This document shows, piece after piece, positions 42,655 through 50,691 of a stretch of DNA of 64,000 nucleotides. The DNA is from Allorhizobium sonneratiae (GTDB lineage: Bacteria; Pseudomonadota; Alphaproteobacteria; Rhizobiales; Rhizobiaceae): positions 124,001 to 188,000 of the forward strand of contig NZ_JAMKOJ010000003.1 in NCBI RefSeq assembly GCF_023700755.1, in the 5' to 3' direction. The notes beneath the pieces were generated by a model. The model searched no databases and was not told where the DNA came from. It saw only the letters and a program-made list of their open reading frames with translations. Made by a program: the position numbers and the translations under genes. Numbering within the stretch: the stretch's first letter is position 1; every line of letters begins with the position of its first letter.

Positions 42655-43995
42655 CTAAATGCGGGGCAGATAGGTGCGGTAGTCGAAATCCGAAACGCTG
42701 CGCAGGTAGGTGATCGCCTCCTTGCGCTTGGTGTCGCCGTAAAGCTGCTGATATTGACTGCCGAAAATATCGGCAATGAAAGCGGACTGGCGGAAGGCCT
42801 CGACGGCGGTGAGAAAGTCATGGGTCAGGAACCCGGCATGGTGTCCGGTTTCATCAGGCGTCGTGGCGGGGCCGGGATCAAGTTCGTTTTCCAGACCGCG
42901 CAGGATGCCGCCGAGCAGGGCGGTGAGCAATAGATAGGGATTGGCGTCGGCGCCGGCAACGCGATGCTCGATCCGCGCACCGGGGCCGTCCTTTTCCGGG
43001 ATGCGGATGGCCGTGCCACGATGGCCAAAGCCCCAGTCGATCCGGTCGGGAGCAAAGGAACCGGGCTGGAAGCGGCGGTAGGAATTGGCAAAGGGGGCAA
43101 AGATCAGCTGCGCTTCGGCCATGGTCTGCATCAGTCCCGCCGTGATCGATTTCAGCCGCACCGGTTCGGCGCCTGCCGCATCCAGAATATTGCGGCCCTC
43201 ATTGTCGATAATGCTGATATGCACATGCAGGCCGGAACCGGCATGGTCGCTATAGGGCTTGGCCATGCAGGTGGATTTCAGCCCGTGGCGGCGGGCGGCA
43301 TACTCGGCAGCACGTTTCAGATAGATGCAGTCATCGGCCGCCGCCAGCGCATCCGGCCGATGCAGCAGATTGACCTCAAACTGGCCGGGGCCGAATTCCG
43401 CCGTAGTGGCGTCGGCGGGCAGATCCATAGCATCGCAATAGCCACGCAGCGTCGCCAGATAGTCTTCCATGGCGGCGGTGGCGCGCATGTCGTAAAGCTG
43501 GAAACCATTGGGCTCGCCGCGATATTGCAGCGCTTTCGGCGGGGCCGGGCGACCGGTTTCGCGCCAGTCGTCCTCGATCAGATAAAATTCCAGCTCCGTC
43601 GCCACCACCGGCGTCAGACCAAGCGCCTTGAACCGCTCCAGCACCCGCGCCAGAATGCCGCGCGGGCAGACGAAATAGGGTGCGCCATCCAGGTCATGCA
43701 TGGTCGCCAGCACCTGTTTCGAGCCTTGAGGCCCCCAGGGCATGCTGCAAAGCGTGCGCCGATCCGGCACGCAAATGCCATCGGGATCGCCGAGTGTCAG
43801 CGAAATGCCGGTAATATCGTCGTTGTCGTCACCCCAGATGTCCAGCGACTGGGTGGAGGATGGCAGTCGCACAGCCTTCTTCCACACCTTGTCCTCAGCC
43901 GAAAGCGGGATCATCTTGCCGCGCAGATCGCCGTTCATGCCGACAAGCAGCACTTCGATTCTTGCCTGTGGGTCGATGGGGAGGCTGTCGGTCAT
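42655..43995 (-). CDS. Glutamine synthetase family protein (PuuA/GlnT-like gamma-glutamyl ligase)
   Basis: A cytoplasmic ATP-dependent ligase of 446 residues. The glutamine-synthetase catalytic core is clear: ATELEFYLIEDDW, TAEFGPGQFEVNLLH, KPYSDHAGSGLHVHISI, ANSYRRFQPGSFAPDRIDWG and the RIEHRVAGADANPYLLLTAL segment. The N-terminal beta-grasp part is shortened (MNGDLRGKMIPLSAED), a feature of the gamma-glutamylpolyamine synthetase group rather than GlnA. It probably joins glutamate to an amine such as putrescine. The class III aminotransferase diverges from it, 98 bases away, and an Opp-type importer lies downstream on its strand. Confidence 0.88.
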   Translation of the reverse strand: MTDSLPIDPQARIEVLLVGMNGDLRGKMIPLSAEDKVWKKAVRLPSSTQSLDIWGDDNDDITGISLTLGDPDGICVPDRRTLCSMPWGPQGSKQVLATMHDLDGAPYFVCPRGILARVLERFKALGLTPVVATELEFYLIEDDWRETGRPAPPKALQYRGEPNGFQLYDMRATAAMEDYLATLRGYCDAMDLPADATTAEFGPGQFEVNLLHRPDALAAADDCIYLKRAAEYAARRHGLKSTCMAKPYSDHAGSGLHVHISIIDNEGRNILDAAGAEPVRLKSITAGLMQTMAEAQLIFAPFANSYRRFQPGSFAPDRIDWGFGHRGTAIRIPEKDGPGARIEHRVAGADANPYLLLTALLGGILRGLENELDPGPATTPDETGHHAGFLTHDFLTAVEAFRQSAFIADIFGSQYQQLYGDTKRKEAITYLRSVSDFDYRTYLPRI

Positions 43996-44093
43996 TGTTC
44001 ATCTTTCCGTTTCGGGCTTCTTGCAAAAATGCGATATGCTCTTCATGGTCGTAGCCAAATTTCGACCGCCTTTCAATGTGACAGGATAAGACG

Positions 44094-45464
44094 ATGACCG
44101 AGACTGCATCCCCGCTTTCCAATCTTGCCGCCATCGATGCCGCTCATCATCTTCATCCGTTCAACGACATGAAGAAACTGGCTGCCGAGGGTGTGCGGGT
44201 GATGAACCGTGCGGAAGGCGTTTATATCTGGGATTCGACCGGCAAACGTTATCTCGATGCCTTTGGTGGGCTCTGGTGCGTCAATGTTGGCTATGGCCGA
44301 GCCTCGATTGTTGAGGCAGCGGCGGCGCAGATGCGCGAACTGCCCTATTATAACACGTTTTTCGGCTCGACCACGCCGCCCGCCGCCCTTCTGGCTGAAA
44401 AGATCTGCGCGCTGGCGGGTCCCCACATGAATCATGTGTTCTTCACCAATTCCGGCTCGGAAGCGACCGATACCTGGTTTCGCCTGGCACGTGTCTATTG
44501 GAAGGCGCTGGGGCAGGGGACGAAAACCGAGATCATTGCCCGCAGGAACGGCTATCACGGCTCGACCGTGGCGGGGGCTTCGCTCGGCGGCATGAAATAC
44601 ATGCATGAACAGGGCAATCTGCCGATCGAAGGTATTCACCACATCAACCAGCCCTATTGGTATGGCGAGGGCGGCGATCTTTCACCGGAAGAGTTTGGCC
44701 TGAAGGCGGCGCGGGAACTGGAGAGCAAAATTCTGGAACTGGGGGCAGAGCGTGTCGCCGCCTTCGTTGCCGAACCCATTCAGGGAGCGGGCGGCGTGAT
44801 CATTCCGCCGGAAAGCTACTGGCCGGAGATTGTCCGTATCTGCAAGGCTCATGACATTCTGCTGGTGTCGGATGAGGTGATCTGCGGTTTTGGCCGTCTC
44901 GGCTCCTGGTTCGGCTATCAGCATTACGGCTTCGAACCCGATCTCGCACCCATCGCCAAGGGGCTGTCCTCCGGCTATCTGCCGATTGGCGGTGTTCTGG
45001 TGTCAGACCGGGTGGCAAAGGTGCTGATCGAGGAGGTCGGCGAGTTCAATCACGGCTATACCTATTCCGGCCATCCGGTCTGCGCAGCGGCGGCGCTGGA
45101 AAACCTCAGAATATTGGAGGAAGAGGCGCTGGTGAGCCGGGTGCGTGATGAGATCGGCCCCTATCTCGCGCAGGGCCTGCAATCTCTTTGCGATCACGAG
45201 GCCGTTGGCGAGGCGCCCTCCATCGGACTGATGGGGGCGGTGCAGATCACGGCGGACAAGGCCAGCCGCCGCCGTTATGAAAAGCCCGACCCGATCGGCA
45301 GCGCCATCCGCAATCATTGTTTGGCCAATGGCGTCATTGTGCGCGCCACAGCCGACCGCATGCTGTTTTCTCCGCCGTTCATCATCAGCCGTTCTGAAGT
45401 GGATCAGGTGATTGATACATTGCGGCAGGCGCTCGACTGGTTCGTGACAAGTGACCTCAGATAA
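44094..45464 (+). CDS. Class III PLP aminotransferase (omega-amine/putrescine:pyruvate-like)
   Basis: A fold-type I aminotransferase of 456 residues, normal for the omega-amino-acid/polyamine group (SpuC-like). Signature parts are YIWDSTGKRYLDAFGGLWCV near residue 50, NSGSEATDTWFRLARVYW, RRNGYHGSTVAGASLGG, and LLVSDEVICGFGRLGSWFG with the PLP-binding Asp. The Schiff-base Lys is in LAPIAKGLSSGYLPIGGVL. The start is supported by AGGAT upstream. With the divergent glutamine-synthetase-like gene it forms a likely amine-catabolism pair sharing one promoter region. Confidence 0.92.
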   Translation: MTETASPLSNLAAIDAAHHLHPFNDMKKLAAEGVRVMNRAEGVYIWDSTGKRYLDAFGGLWCVNVGYGRASIVEAAAAQMRELPYYNTFFGSTTPPAALLAEKICALAGPHMNHVFFTNSGSEATDTWFRLARVYWKALGQGTKTEIIARRNGYHGSTVAGASLGGMKYMHEQGNLPIEGIHHINQPYWYGEGGDLSPEEFGLKAARELESKILELGAERVAAFVAEPIQGAGGVIIPPESYWPEIVRICKAHDILLVSDEVICGFGRLGSWFGYQHYGFEPDLAPIAKGLSSGYLPIGGVLVSDRVAKVLIEEVGEFNHGYTYSGHPVCAAAALENLRILEEEALVSRVRDEIGPYLAQGLQSLCDHEAVGEAPSIGLMGAVQITADKASRRRYEKPDPIGSAIRNHCLANGVIVRATADRMLFSPPFIISRSEVDQVIDTLRQALDWFVTSDLR

Positions 45465-45752
45465 TCAGGCCGCTTTCCAGTCATAGGTCAGCGGTGCTTC
45501 GCGAAACGCGAAACGGTCGAGATGGCTGGATACGACGCCCTTCAGCCGCTCGAGCTGATCTGCGCTGTCGGCGTCGATTTCGACGGTGATGGCGTTGTCG
45601 GTGCAGGTCATCAGGGCGGTCGCCGTCTCGAAACGGACGAGGCCGCGGTTTTCCGTCAATTCCACCTGCAGCTTGTGGCTCCAGTGCTTGCACAATTGCT
45701 GCACATATTTCCAGCCGTTTTCGGTGGGAATGGTCGCGATGGTTTTTGCCAT
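45465..45752 (-). CDS. DUF2218 domain protein
   Basis: A small soluble protein of 95 residues that matches DUF2218: ENGWKYVQQLCKHWSHKLQV, RFETATALMTCTDNAITVEI, then SHLDRFAFREAPLTYDW. In many proteobacteria this domain accompanies siderophore-interacting ferric reductases or is encoded beside them, which hints at metal handling. It starts two bases after the PadR gene stop, so the two are co-transcribed. Its own stop abuts the aminotransferase stop (convergent). Confidence 0.85.
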   Translation of the reverse strand: MAKTIATIPTENGWKYVQQLCKHWSHKLQVELTENRGLVRFETATALMTCTDNAITVEIDADSADQLERLKGVVSSHLDRFAFREAPLTYDWKAA

Positions 45753-45754
45753 TG

Positions 45755-46351
45755 TCAGAGCCTTTCAATCTTGCTGGCGGCTTCGTCGAGGATGCGGGCA
45801 ATCTCCAACTGGGTTTCCCGGCTCGTGCCGTCTTCGGTGAGACGGGTATGCAGCGCCGTTTTCAGATTGTGCATGGCGCGGCGAATGGGGGCAGCATCGG
45901 TGCGCTCGCTCATCTTCGCCAAAGCCGCCAGCCGCGCCATGGCGGTAGCAACCTCGTCAGCATGCTCTTCGAGATGCTGACGTCCGGCCTCGGTGATGGT
46001 CAGAAGTTTGCGCGGTCCTTCCTGGCTCTGTTCTTCGGCCAGGTCCATGTCGATCAGCAGCGTCATGGTCGGGTAAACCACGCCGGGGCTCGGCGCATAG
46101 GCGCCGCCAGACAGGGTCTCGATGGCGCGGATGAGATCGTAGCCATGGCGCGGCTGTTCTGAAATCAGCTTCAGCAGCACCAGTCTGAGTTCGCCGCTGT
46201 CAAAGACGCGCTTGCGCCCGCCGCGGCGCTGTTCGAATTGGTCGCCATCAAAGCCACCCATGCCGCGACGCATGGCGTGCATGAAAGGATGCGGCCCGTG
46301 CCGCCCATGTCCCCGCTCTTCTCCATGATGATCACGATGAAAAAATCGCAT
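45755..46351 (-). CDS. PadR family transcriptional regulator with His-rich N-terminus (YqjI-like)
   Basis: A repressor of 198 residues. The first ~40 residues are rich in His (MRFFHRDHHGEERGHGRHGP), a probable metal-binding tail. The winged helix follows (ELRLVLLKLISEQPRHGYDL, then APSPGVVYPTMTLLIDMDLA and RKLLTITEAGRQHLEEH), and the C-terminal helices serve dimerisation. E. coli YqjI, a nickel-responsive PadR repressor, has the same layout. The start is set by AAGGA eight bases before the ATG; the longer open frame has none. A perfect 16-bp palindrome sits ~33 bases upstream, a likely self-operator. Confidence 0.88.
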   Translation of the reverse strand: MRFFHRDHHGEERGHGRHGPHPFMHAMRRGMGGFDGDQFEQRRGGRKRVFDSGELRLVLLKLISEQPRHGYDLIRAIETLSGGAYAPSPGVVYPTMTLLIDMDLAEEQSQEGPRKLLTITEAGRQHLEEHADEVATAMARLAALAKMSERTDAAPIRRAMHNLKTALHTRLTEDGTSRETQLEIARILDEAASKIERL

Positions 46352-46383
46352 ATCAGATATCCTTCGTTCTATTGAAACTAGAA

Positions 46384-46399
46384 CTAAGATATATCTTAG
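46384..46399. promoter_or_regulatory. Palindromic operator candidate of the PadR gene
   Basis: CTAAGATATATCTTAG is a perfect 16-bp palindrome in an A/T-rich stretch directly upstream of the PadR start. Its location over the presumed promoter and its symmetry suit a dimeric PadR repressor that controls its own operon. Confidence 0.65.
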
Positions 46400-46442
46400 A
46401 TAATTTTTTGCAAGAGCATTTTTGAGGAAATGTCTCCTTCGT

Positions 46443-48035
46443 TCAATCTGTGACCTGTTCCGCCGGTTGGGTATAAAGCCCGAAGGAAAAGCTGTAGAGC
46501 GCCTTGCCATGGCTGTAGAAATAGGGAAGGGCGATTTCGCCGGTCGAAAGGGCGGAAAGACCGGGATAGTGACGCAGCCAGTCCTTCATCGCTTTCAGCA
46601 TGAGCGGATTGCTCTTTCCATCATCGCGCCAGATGACCAGCAGCGGTTTGTCTGCACTGAAATGATCCGGTGGGGTCAGGAGTGCGCTTTTCGGCGTTAA
46701 GACCGGCAGATCGGGCCGGACGAGATGAATATTGCCGGCCAACTGATCGTCGGAGGCGAGAATGAGCGCCGGCGGTCGCCCGGCCTGCGCCAGAATGCGG
46801 TTAATGGCTGGCGCATAGGGGACGTTTTTCTTGTCGGGATTGCTCACATAGCTCATCGTCACCACCCGTTCGGCGATCACGGCGGGAATGAGCACCATGA
46901 TCACCAGAACCACCGGCAGAAACTGCCGCCATTGCCGCTCATCGGCCAGGCCGCTTGCCTCGACTTTCAGACACAGCAGCAGCGGAAAGGCGATGAATGT
47001 ATGGGCAAGCCAGCGTTCCCGCACCACGCTGAACCCGCCAAAGGCGATGATGATGGCAAAGAGCAGCAGGGTCAGCAGCATCATTCGGTAAAAAAGCCTG
47101 CTCCAGCCATTATCGGCACGGAACGCCCTTGGCGCAATCCTGCCGAAGGGAATGAGCAGCAGCAGGCAGGTCAGGCCGATATTGGCAAGCGCCCCCTTGA
47201 GCAGTGCAAAAAGTCCAATGAAAACCGCTGTCACATAGCCAAGATCGTCATCTGTCAGCTTGTCGATCGGCCCGTCAGTGGCCTCGCTGATATGGTTCAG
47301 CAGCCAGATCAGATGCGGCGCCATCATGAGGACGGCCAGCGCCAGCGCGCCAAGAAAGCGGCGATTGTAGAGGCGCGGGCGCAGATCAGTATCCAGTGCG
47401 ACGGCAGCAAGGGCAGGTAGGAGCGCAAGGGCAAAATTATATTTCGTCAGCATGCCGCCGCCGATCGCCAGTCCGAGCAGCAGAAATGCGCTTCGTTTTT
47501 GCGTTTGCAGGCATGTCACCAGAGAAAATAAAAGAAGCGCGGTGAAAAACAGCAAGCCAACCGTATGGGTCAGGTCGCGCGCCGTTTCAAAACTGATCTG
47601 CGGCATGGTGATGATGCCGAAGGTGGCAATCATGATCAGCGCCCGGCTGGTCAAAAGCCGGGATGCCGTCAACGCCATCAGGCTAAACGTGGCAAACATC
47701 ATCAGGTTTTTCAGCAGCGCCAGCGAAAACACCGTTGGACCGAAAAGCTTAATGACGCCATATTGCAGCCAGTTGTACAGCGGCGGCTGATCGCCATAAC
47801 CAAGCGCCAGAGCCTGCGAAAAAAACATCTGCTGCCCTTCATCCAGCTCCAGCGAGGACGGCAGCGCCAGACGCACGAGCAATTCCAGCAGGAAATAGCC
47901 TGCCAGCAGCAGGAGAGCCGGTTTGAGAACCGATTTTCCGAAATGGAGATGAGATGCGGCAGGTCGAGCAGACAATGGGGGCATGGGACGAGTGATGATC
48001 CTGAGCCCGGCGCCCAGCCTGTGACGGATAACCAT
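46443..48035 (-). CDS. GT39 family (ArnT-like) membrane glycosyltransferase
   Basis: An inner-membrane GT-C glycosyltransferase of up to 530 residues that uses a polyprenyl-phosphate sugar. Helix 1 (VLKPALLLLAGYFLLELLVR) is followed by the catalytic acidic loop SSLELDEGQQMFFSQALALG and YGDQPPLYNWLQYG, the DE and QPP motifs of the PMT/ArnT group. About ten helices follow, then a periplasmic C-terminal domain. The acceptor is unknown, possibly lipid A or another surface glycan. The start is unsure: an ATG 17 codons in (47984) would give MPPLSARP. No partner genes of LPS modification lie nearby. Confidence 0.85.
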   Translation of the reverse strand: MVIRHRLGAGLRIITRPMPPLSARPAASHLHFGKSVLKPALLLLAGYFLLELLVRLALPSSLELDEGQQMFFSQALALGYGDQPPLYNWLQYGVIKLFGPTVFSLALLKNLMMFATFSLMALTASRLLTSRALIMIATFGIITMPQISFETARDLTHTVGLLFFTALLLFSLVTCLQTQKRSAFLLLGLAIGGGMLTKYNFALALLPALAAVALDTDLRPRLYNRRFLGALALAVLMMAPHLIWLLNHISEATDGPIDKLTDDDLGYVTAVFIGLFALLKGALANIGLTCLLLLIPFGRIAPRAFRADNGWSRLFYRMMLLTLLLFAIIIAFGGFSVVRERWLAHTFIAFPLLLCLKVEASGLADERQWRQFLPVVLVIMVLIPAVIAERVVTMSYVSNPDKKNVPYAPAINRILAQAGRPPALILASDDQLAGNIHLVRPDLPVLTPKSALLTPPDHFSADKPLLVIWRDDGKSNPLMLKAMKDWLRHYPGLSALSTGEIALPYFYSHGKALYSFSFGLYTQPAEQVTD

Positions 48036-48231
48036 CGTCGCCGGTGGATGCTGTCATCTTGATGACGCATCCTTGAAGAGCGGCAAATGCCTGAAAAAGG
48101 GCAAGCCCTGGCAGCGACCGCAAGAAAGATCGGATGTCCCTTACCCCACGCCGATCCTGATGAAACAGGGAGATATCCCCCTGTTCATTGAGTCGCATAT
48201 CAGACCGTGCCTGCCAAGGTCTTTTCGCAAC

Positions 48232-49734
48232 TTATTGGAATGCGGTCTCGTAAAAACTTCTAAGCTTGCGCGAATGCAGCTTTTCCGACGGCATTTCCGC
48301 CAGTTTCTGCATGGCACGAATGCCGATCTGCAGATGCTGGCTCACTTGCGTCTTATAGAAGGCGCTGGCCATGCCCGGCAGCTTCAGTTCCCCATGCAGC
48401 GGCCTGTCGGAGACGCAGAGCAGCGTGCCATAGGGCACGCGGAAGCGGAAGCCGTTGGCGGCAATGGTGGCCGATTCCATGTCGAGAGCAATGGCGCGGG
48501 CTTGCGACAGCCGCTTGACCGGTCCGCGCTGGTCGCGCAGTTCCCAGTTGCGGTTGTCGATGGTGGCGACAGTGCCGGTACGCATGATCCGCTTCAGCTC
48601 GAAGCCCTCATAGCCGGTGACTTCCTCGACGGCGGCCTCCAGCGCCAGTTGCACTTCCGCCAGCGCCGGGATCGGCACCCAGACGGGCAGGTCGTCGTCC
48701 AGAACGTGATCCTCGCGCATATAGGCATGCGCCAGCACATAATCGCCGAGCCGCTGGCTGTTGCGCAGGCCGGCGCAATGGCCAAGCATCACCCAGGCAT
48801 GCGGGCGCAGCACCGCGACATGATCGGTGATCGTCTTGGCATTGGAGGGGCCGACGCCGATATTGATCATGGTGATGCCGCCATGCCCCTTCTTTTTCAG
48901 GTGATAGGTCGGCATTTGCGGCAGACGGGGCGGATTGGCGCCAGAAGACGGTGCGCTCTCTCCGGCCAGCGTCACCACATTGCCCGGTTCGACAAAGGCG
49001 GTATAGCCTTCGCCACCCTTTTCCATCAGGGAGCGGGCATAGGCGCAGAACTCGTCGATATAGAACTGGTAGTTGGTGAAAAGGACGAAATTCTGGAAAT
49101 GATCGGCGCTGGTCGCCGTGTAATGCGACAGCCTCGCCAGCGAATAATCGATGCGCTGGGCGGTGAAGGGAGCAAGCGGAAAGGGCTGATCCGGCGCCGG
49201 CTCGTAATCGCCATTGGCAATTTCGTCATCGGTCGTGGTCAGATCCGGCGTATCGAAAATATCGCGCAGGGAAAGATCGGCCAGACCGCTGGCCGCAGCC
49301 TCGACATGGGCCCCCTCGCCAAAGGCGAAATGCAGCGGGATCGGCGTGGTCGATTCACTTACCAGCACCGGCACCTGATGATTGCGCATCAAAAGCGCCA
49401 GCTGTTCCTTCAGATAATGGCGGAAGAGATGCGGCCGGGTGATGGTGGTCGTATAGGTGCCGGGCGAGGTGACATGGCCATAGGACAGACGGGTGTCGAG
49501 ATGGCCGAAACTGCTGGTCGAGACGCTGACCTGCGGGTAAAAAGCGCGGTATCGGCCCTCCACAGCGGCACCATTGGCCAGCTTGCCAAAGGTATCGATG
49601 AGAAAACGGGTATTGCGTTCATAAATTTCGGTCAAGGCCGCGACGGCCTCGACTTCGTTGGTGAAATATTTTGGCTCATACGGGGCGGGACTGATGAAGC
49701 CCGGCGTTTTCAAGGAGACGATTCGTGTGTTCAT
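48232..49734 (-). CDS. amn: AMP nucleosidase
   Basis: A cytoplasmic enzyme of 500 residues that splits AMP to adenine and ribose 5-phosphate and so adjusts the adenylate pool. The N-terminal AMP nucleosidase domain (about 1-190) contains RYRAFYPQVSVSTSSFGHLD and HLFRHYLKEQLALLMRNHQ. The C-terminal nucleoside-phosphorylase fold carries TMINIGVGPSNAKTITDHVA, VMLGHCAGLRNSQRLGDYVL and the substrate-binding LDMESATIAANGFRFRVPYG. Length and both domains match bacterial Amn. It is a single gene; the purine and ribose ligands of the fold appear intact. Confidence 0.95.
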   Translation of the reverse strand: MNTRIVSLKTPGFISPAPYEPKYFTNEVEAVAALTEIYERNTRFLIDTFGKLANGAAVEGRYRAFYPQVSVSTSSFGHLDTRLSYGHVTSPGTYTTTITRPHLFRHYLKEQLALLMRNHQVPVLVSESTTPIPLHFAFGEGAHVEAAASGLADLSLRDIFDTPDLTTTDDEIANGDYEPAPDQPFPLAPFTAQRIDYSLARLSHYTATSADHFQNFVLFTNYQFYIDEFCAYARSLMEKGGEGYTAFVEPGNVVTLAGESAPSSGANPPRLPQMPTYHLKKKGHGGITMINIGVGPSNAKTITDHVAVLRPHAWVMLGHCAGLRNSQRLGDYVLAHAYMREDHVLDDDLPVWVPIPALAEVQLALEAAVEEVTGYEGFELKRIMRTGTVATIDNRNWELRDQRGPVKRLSQARAIALDMESATIAANGFRFRVPYGTLLCVSDRPLHGELKLPGMASAFYKTQVSQHLQIGIRAMQKLAEMPSEKLHSRKLRSFYETAFQ

Positions 49735-49819
49735 GCGCCATTATAAACCGCTCTTGCTGACAAGCAAAAGACATCCTCGTTCAAGGGGCGAGCGAATGTC
49801 AGATGTGTCTGGCGAGGGC

Positions 49820-49960
49820 TCAGAACCGGGCAATAAGTCGCTGCTGCGATATCATGTCTTTCTGGTACGGTCTCTGCTCTTTGCAGACCACCCAGCTGAC
49901 AGACAGGGCAAAAAGCGCCATGATCAGGGTAAAACTGCTCAAGCGGCGGACAAGCTGCAT
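49820..49960 (-). CDS. Small membrane or secreted peptide (46 aa), hypothetical
   Basis: A short frame beginning MQLVRRLSSFTLIMALFALS, with one hydrophobic helix (FTLIMALFALSVSWVVC) and a polar tail ending QQRLIARF. The Cys after the helix could suit a lipoprotein signal only loosely. GAGAGG seven bases before the ATG is a good ribosome site, which is why I list it. It sits alone in the gap between amn and DUF2147. Confidence 0.5.
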   Translation of the reverse strand: MQLVRRLSSFTLIMALFALSVSWVVCKEQRPYQKDMISQQRLIARF

Positions 49961-50077
49961 CTGCGCTACCTCTCTTGCTTCATGTCCCCGTCTGAAGCAT
50001 AGCCAGATCGGCTTTTGCCGGGCTTGCGCAGAAGTGCGGCGCGCGCAATATTCCAGCTGAAATTGCGCGCCCGACTG

Positions 50078-50413
50078 TTATATCCGGGTCCAGCTCTGGC
50101 TCTTGCACAAAATGCCCAGCACGCATCCCTTGAGTCGCATGGCATTGCCGCTGATATTGGCCGAGCCGGAATAGGTCTTGTTGGTTTCCGGATCTGTGAT
50201 TTCCCCGGTATAGCTGCTGTCGGTTCCCTTCAGCGTACCGATCGTCTTTCCAGCAAATTTCCCGGTTTTCAGCGTGATGCAGAAACTGCCGTCGCAGGAT
50301 CTAATGTCAGCGGTTTCGCCGTTGGCTGTTTTCCATTTGCCTTCAATCGGTTCGGCGGCAAAGACTGCGGATGCGCTCAAGCCCAGCGCCAAAAGCGTTA
50401 TGATAGCCTTCAT
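50078..50413 (-). CDS. DUF2147 domain secreted protein
   Basis: A periplasmic protein of 111 residues. The signal peptide (MKAIITLLALGLSASAVFAA) is followed by the DUF2147 pattern: PIEGKWKTANGETADIRSC, then FCITLKTGKFAGKTIGTLKG, PETNKTYSGSANISGNAMRL and the ending KGCVLGILCKSQSWTRI. Family members are small lipocalin-like beta proteins of unknown role. GGAGGGAG lies directly before this ATG; an earlier in-frame start has no site. Upstream lies an inverted repeat TTACG-CAAA-CGTAA that may regulate it. Confidence 0.85.
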   Translation of the reverse strand: MKAIITLLALGLSASAVFAAEPIEGKWKTANGETADIRSCDGSFCITLKTGKFAGKTIGTLKGTDSSYTGEITDPETNKTYSGSANISGNAMRLKGCVLGILCKSQSWTRI

Positions 50414-50481
50414 TCTCTCTCCCTCCAGACCGGTCCATCTCACCTCTCCCGAAAGGCTGGCCGGCAGGACGATAAAATAAC

Positions 50482-50495
50482 TTACGCAAACGTAA
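50482..50495. promoter_or_regulatory. TTACG/CGTAA inverted repeat upstream of DUF2147
   Basis: TTACGCAAACGTAA, an inverted repeat with a 4-base spacer, continues into a second ACGTAAAC. It lies about 70 bases before the DUF2147 start. Sites of this look are bound by MerR-type regulators in Proteobacteria (for example of the LiuR group), but the match here is only by eye. Confidence 0.4.
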
Positions 50496-50508
50496 ACGTA
50501 AACTACGG

Positions 50509-50600
50509 TGCGCTAGAAAACCGATCCGGGCAATTCCCGGAAAAATGCGAAACGGTTTGGTGTCCGGTCATGCGGGAAAACAAAAGTGAGAGCGGTTCGT
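50509..50600. repeat. Degenerate intergenic mosaic repeat
   Basis: The segment CCCGGAAAAATGCGAAACGG followed by TTTGGTGTCCGGTCATGCGG and GAAAACAAAAGTGAGAGCGG carries a scrambled version of the hairpin-core repeat (GGAAAA-TG-GAAACGGTTT). It lies between DUF2147 and the ferredoxin-reductase gene. Confidence 0.45.
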
Positions 50601-50691
50601 TCCAAACAGGTTCAAGCCAGTCGCCTTGTTCCTTGTTGTGCTGCATGTCCATGCTCGTGCCATTGAGGACAAGGAAACAACGCGACCTGCT

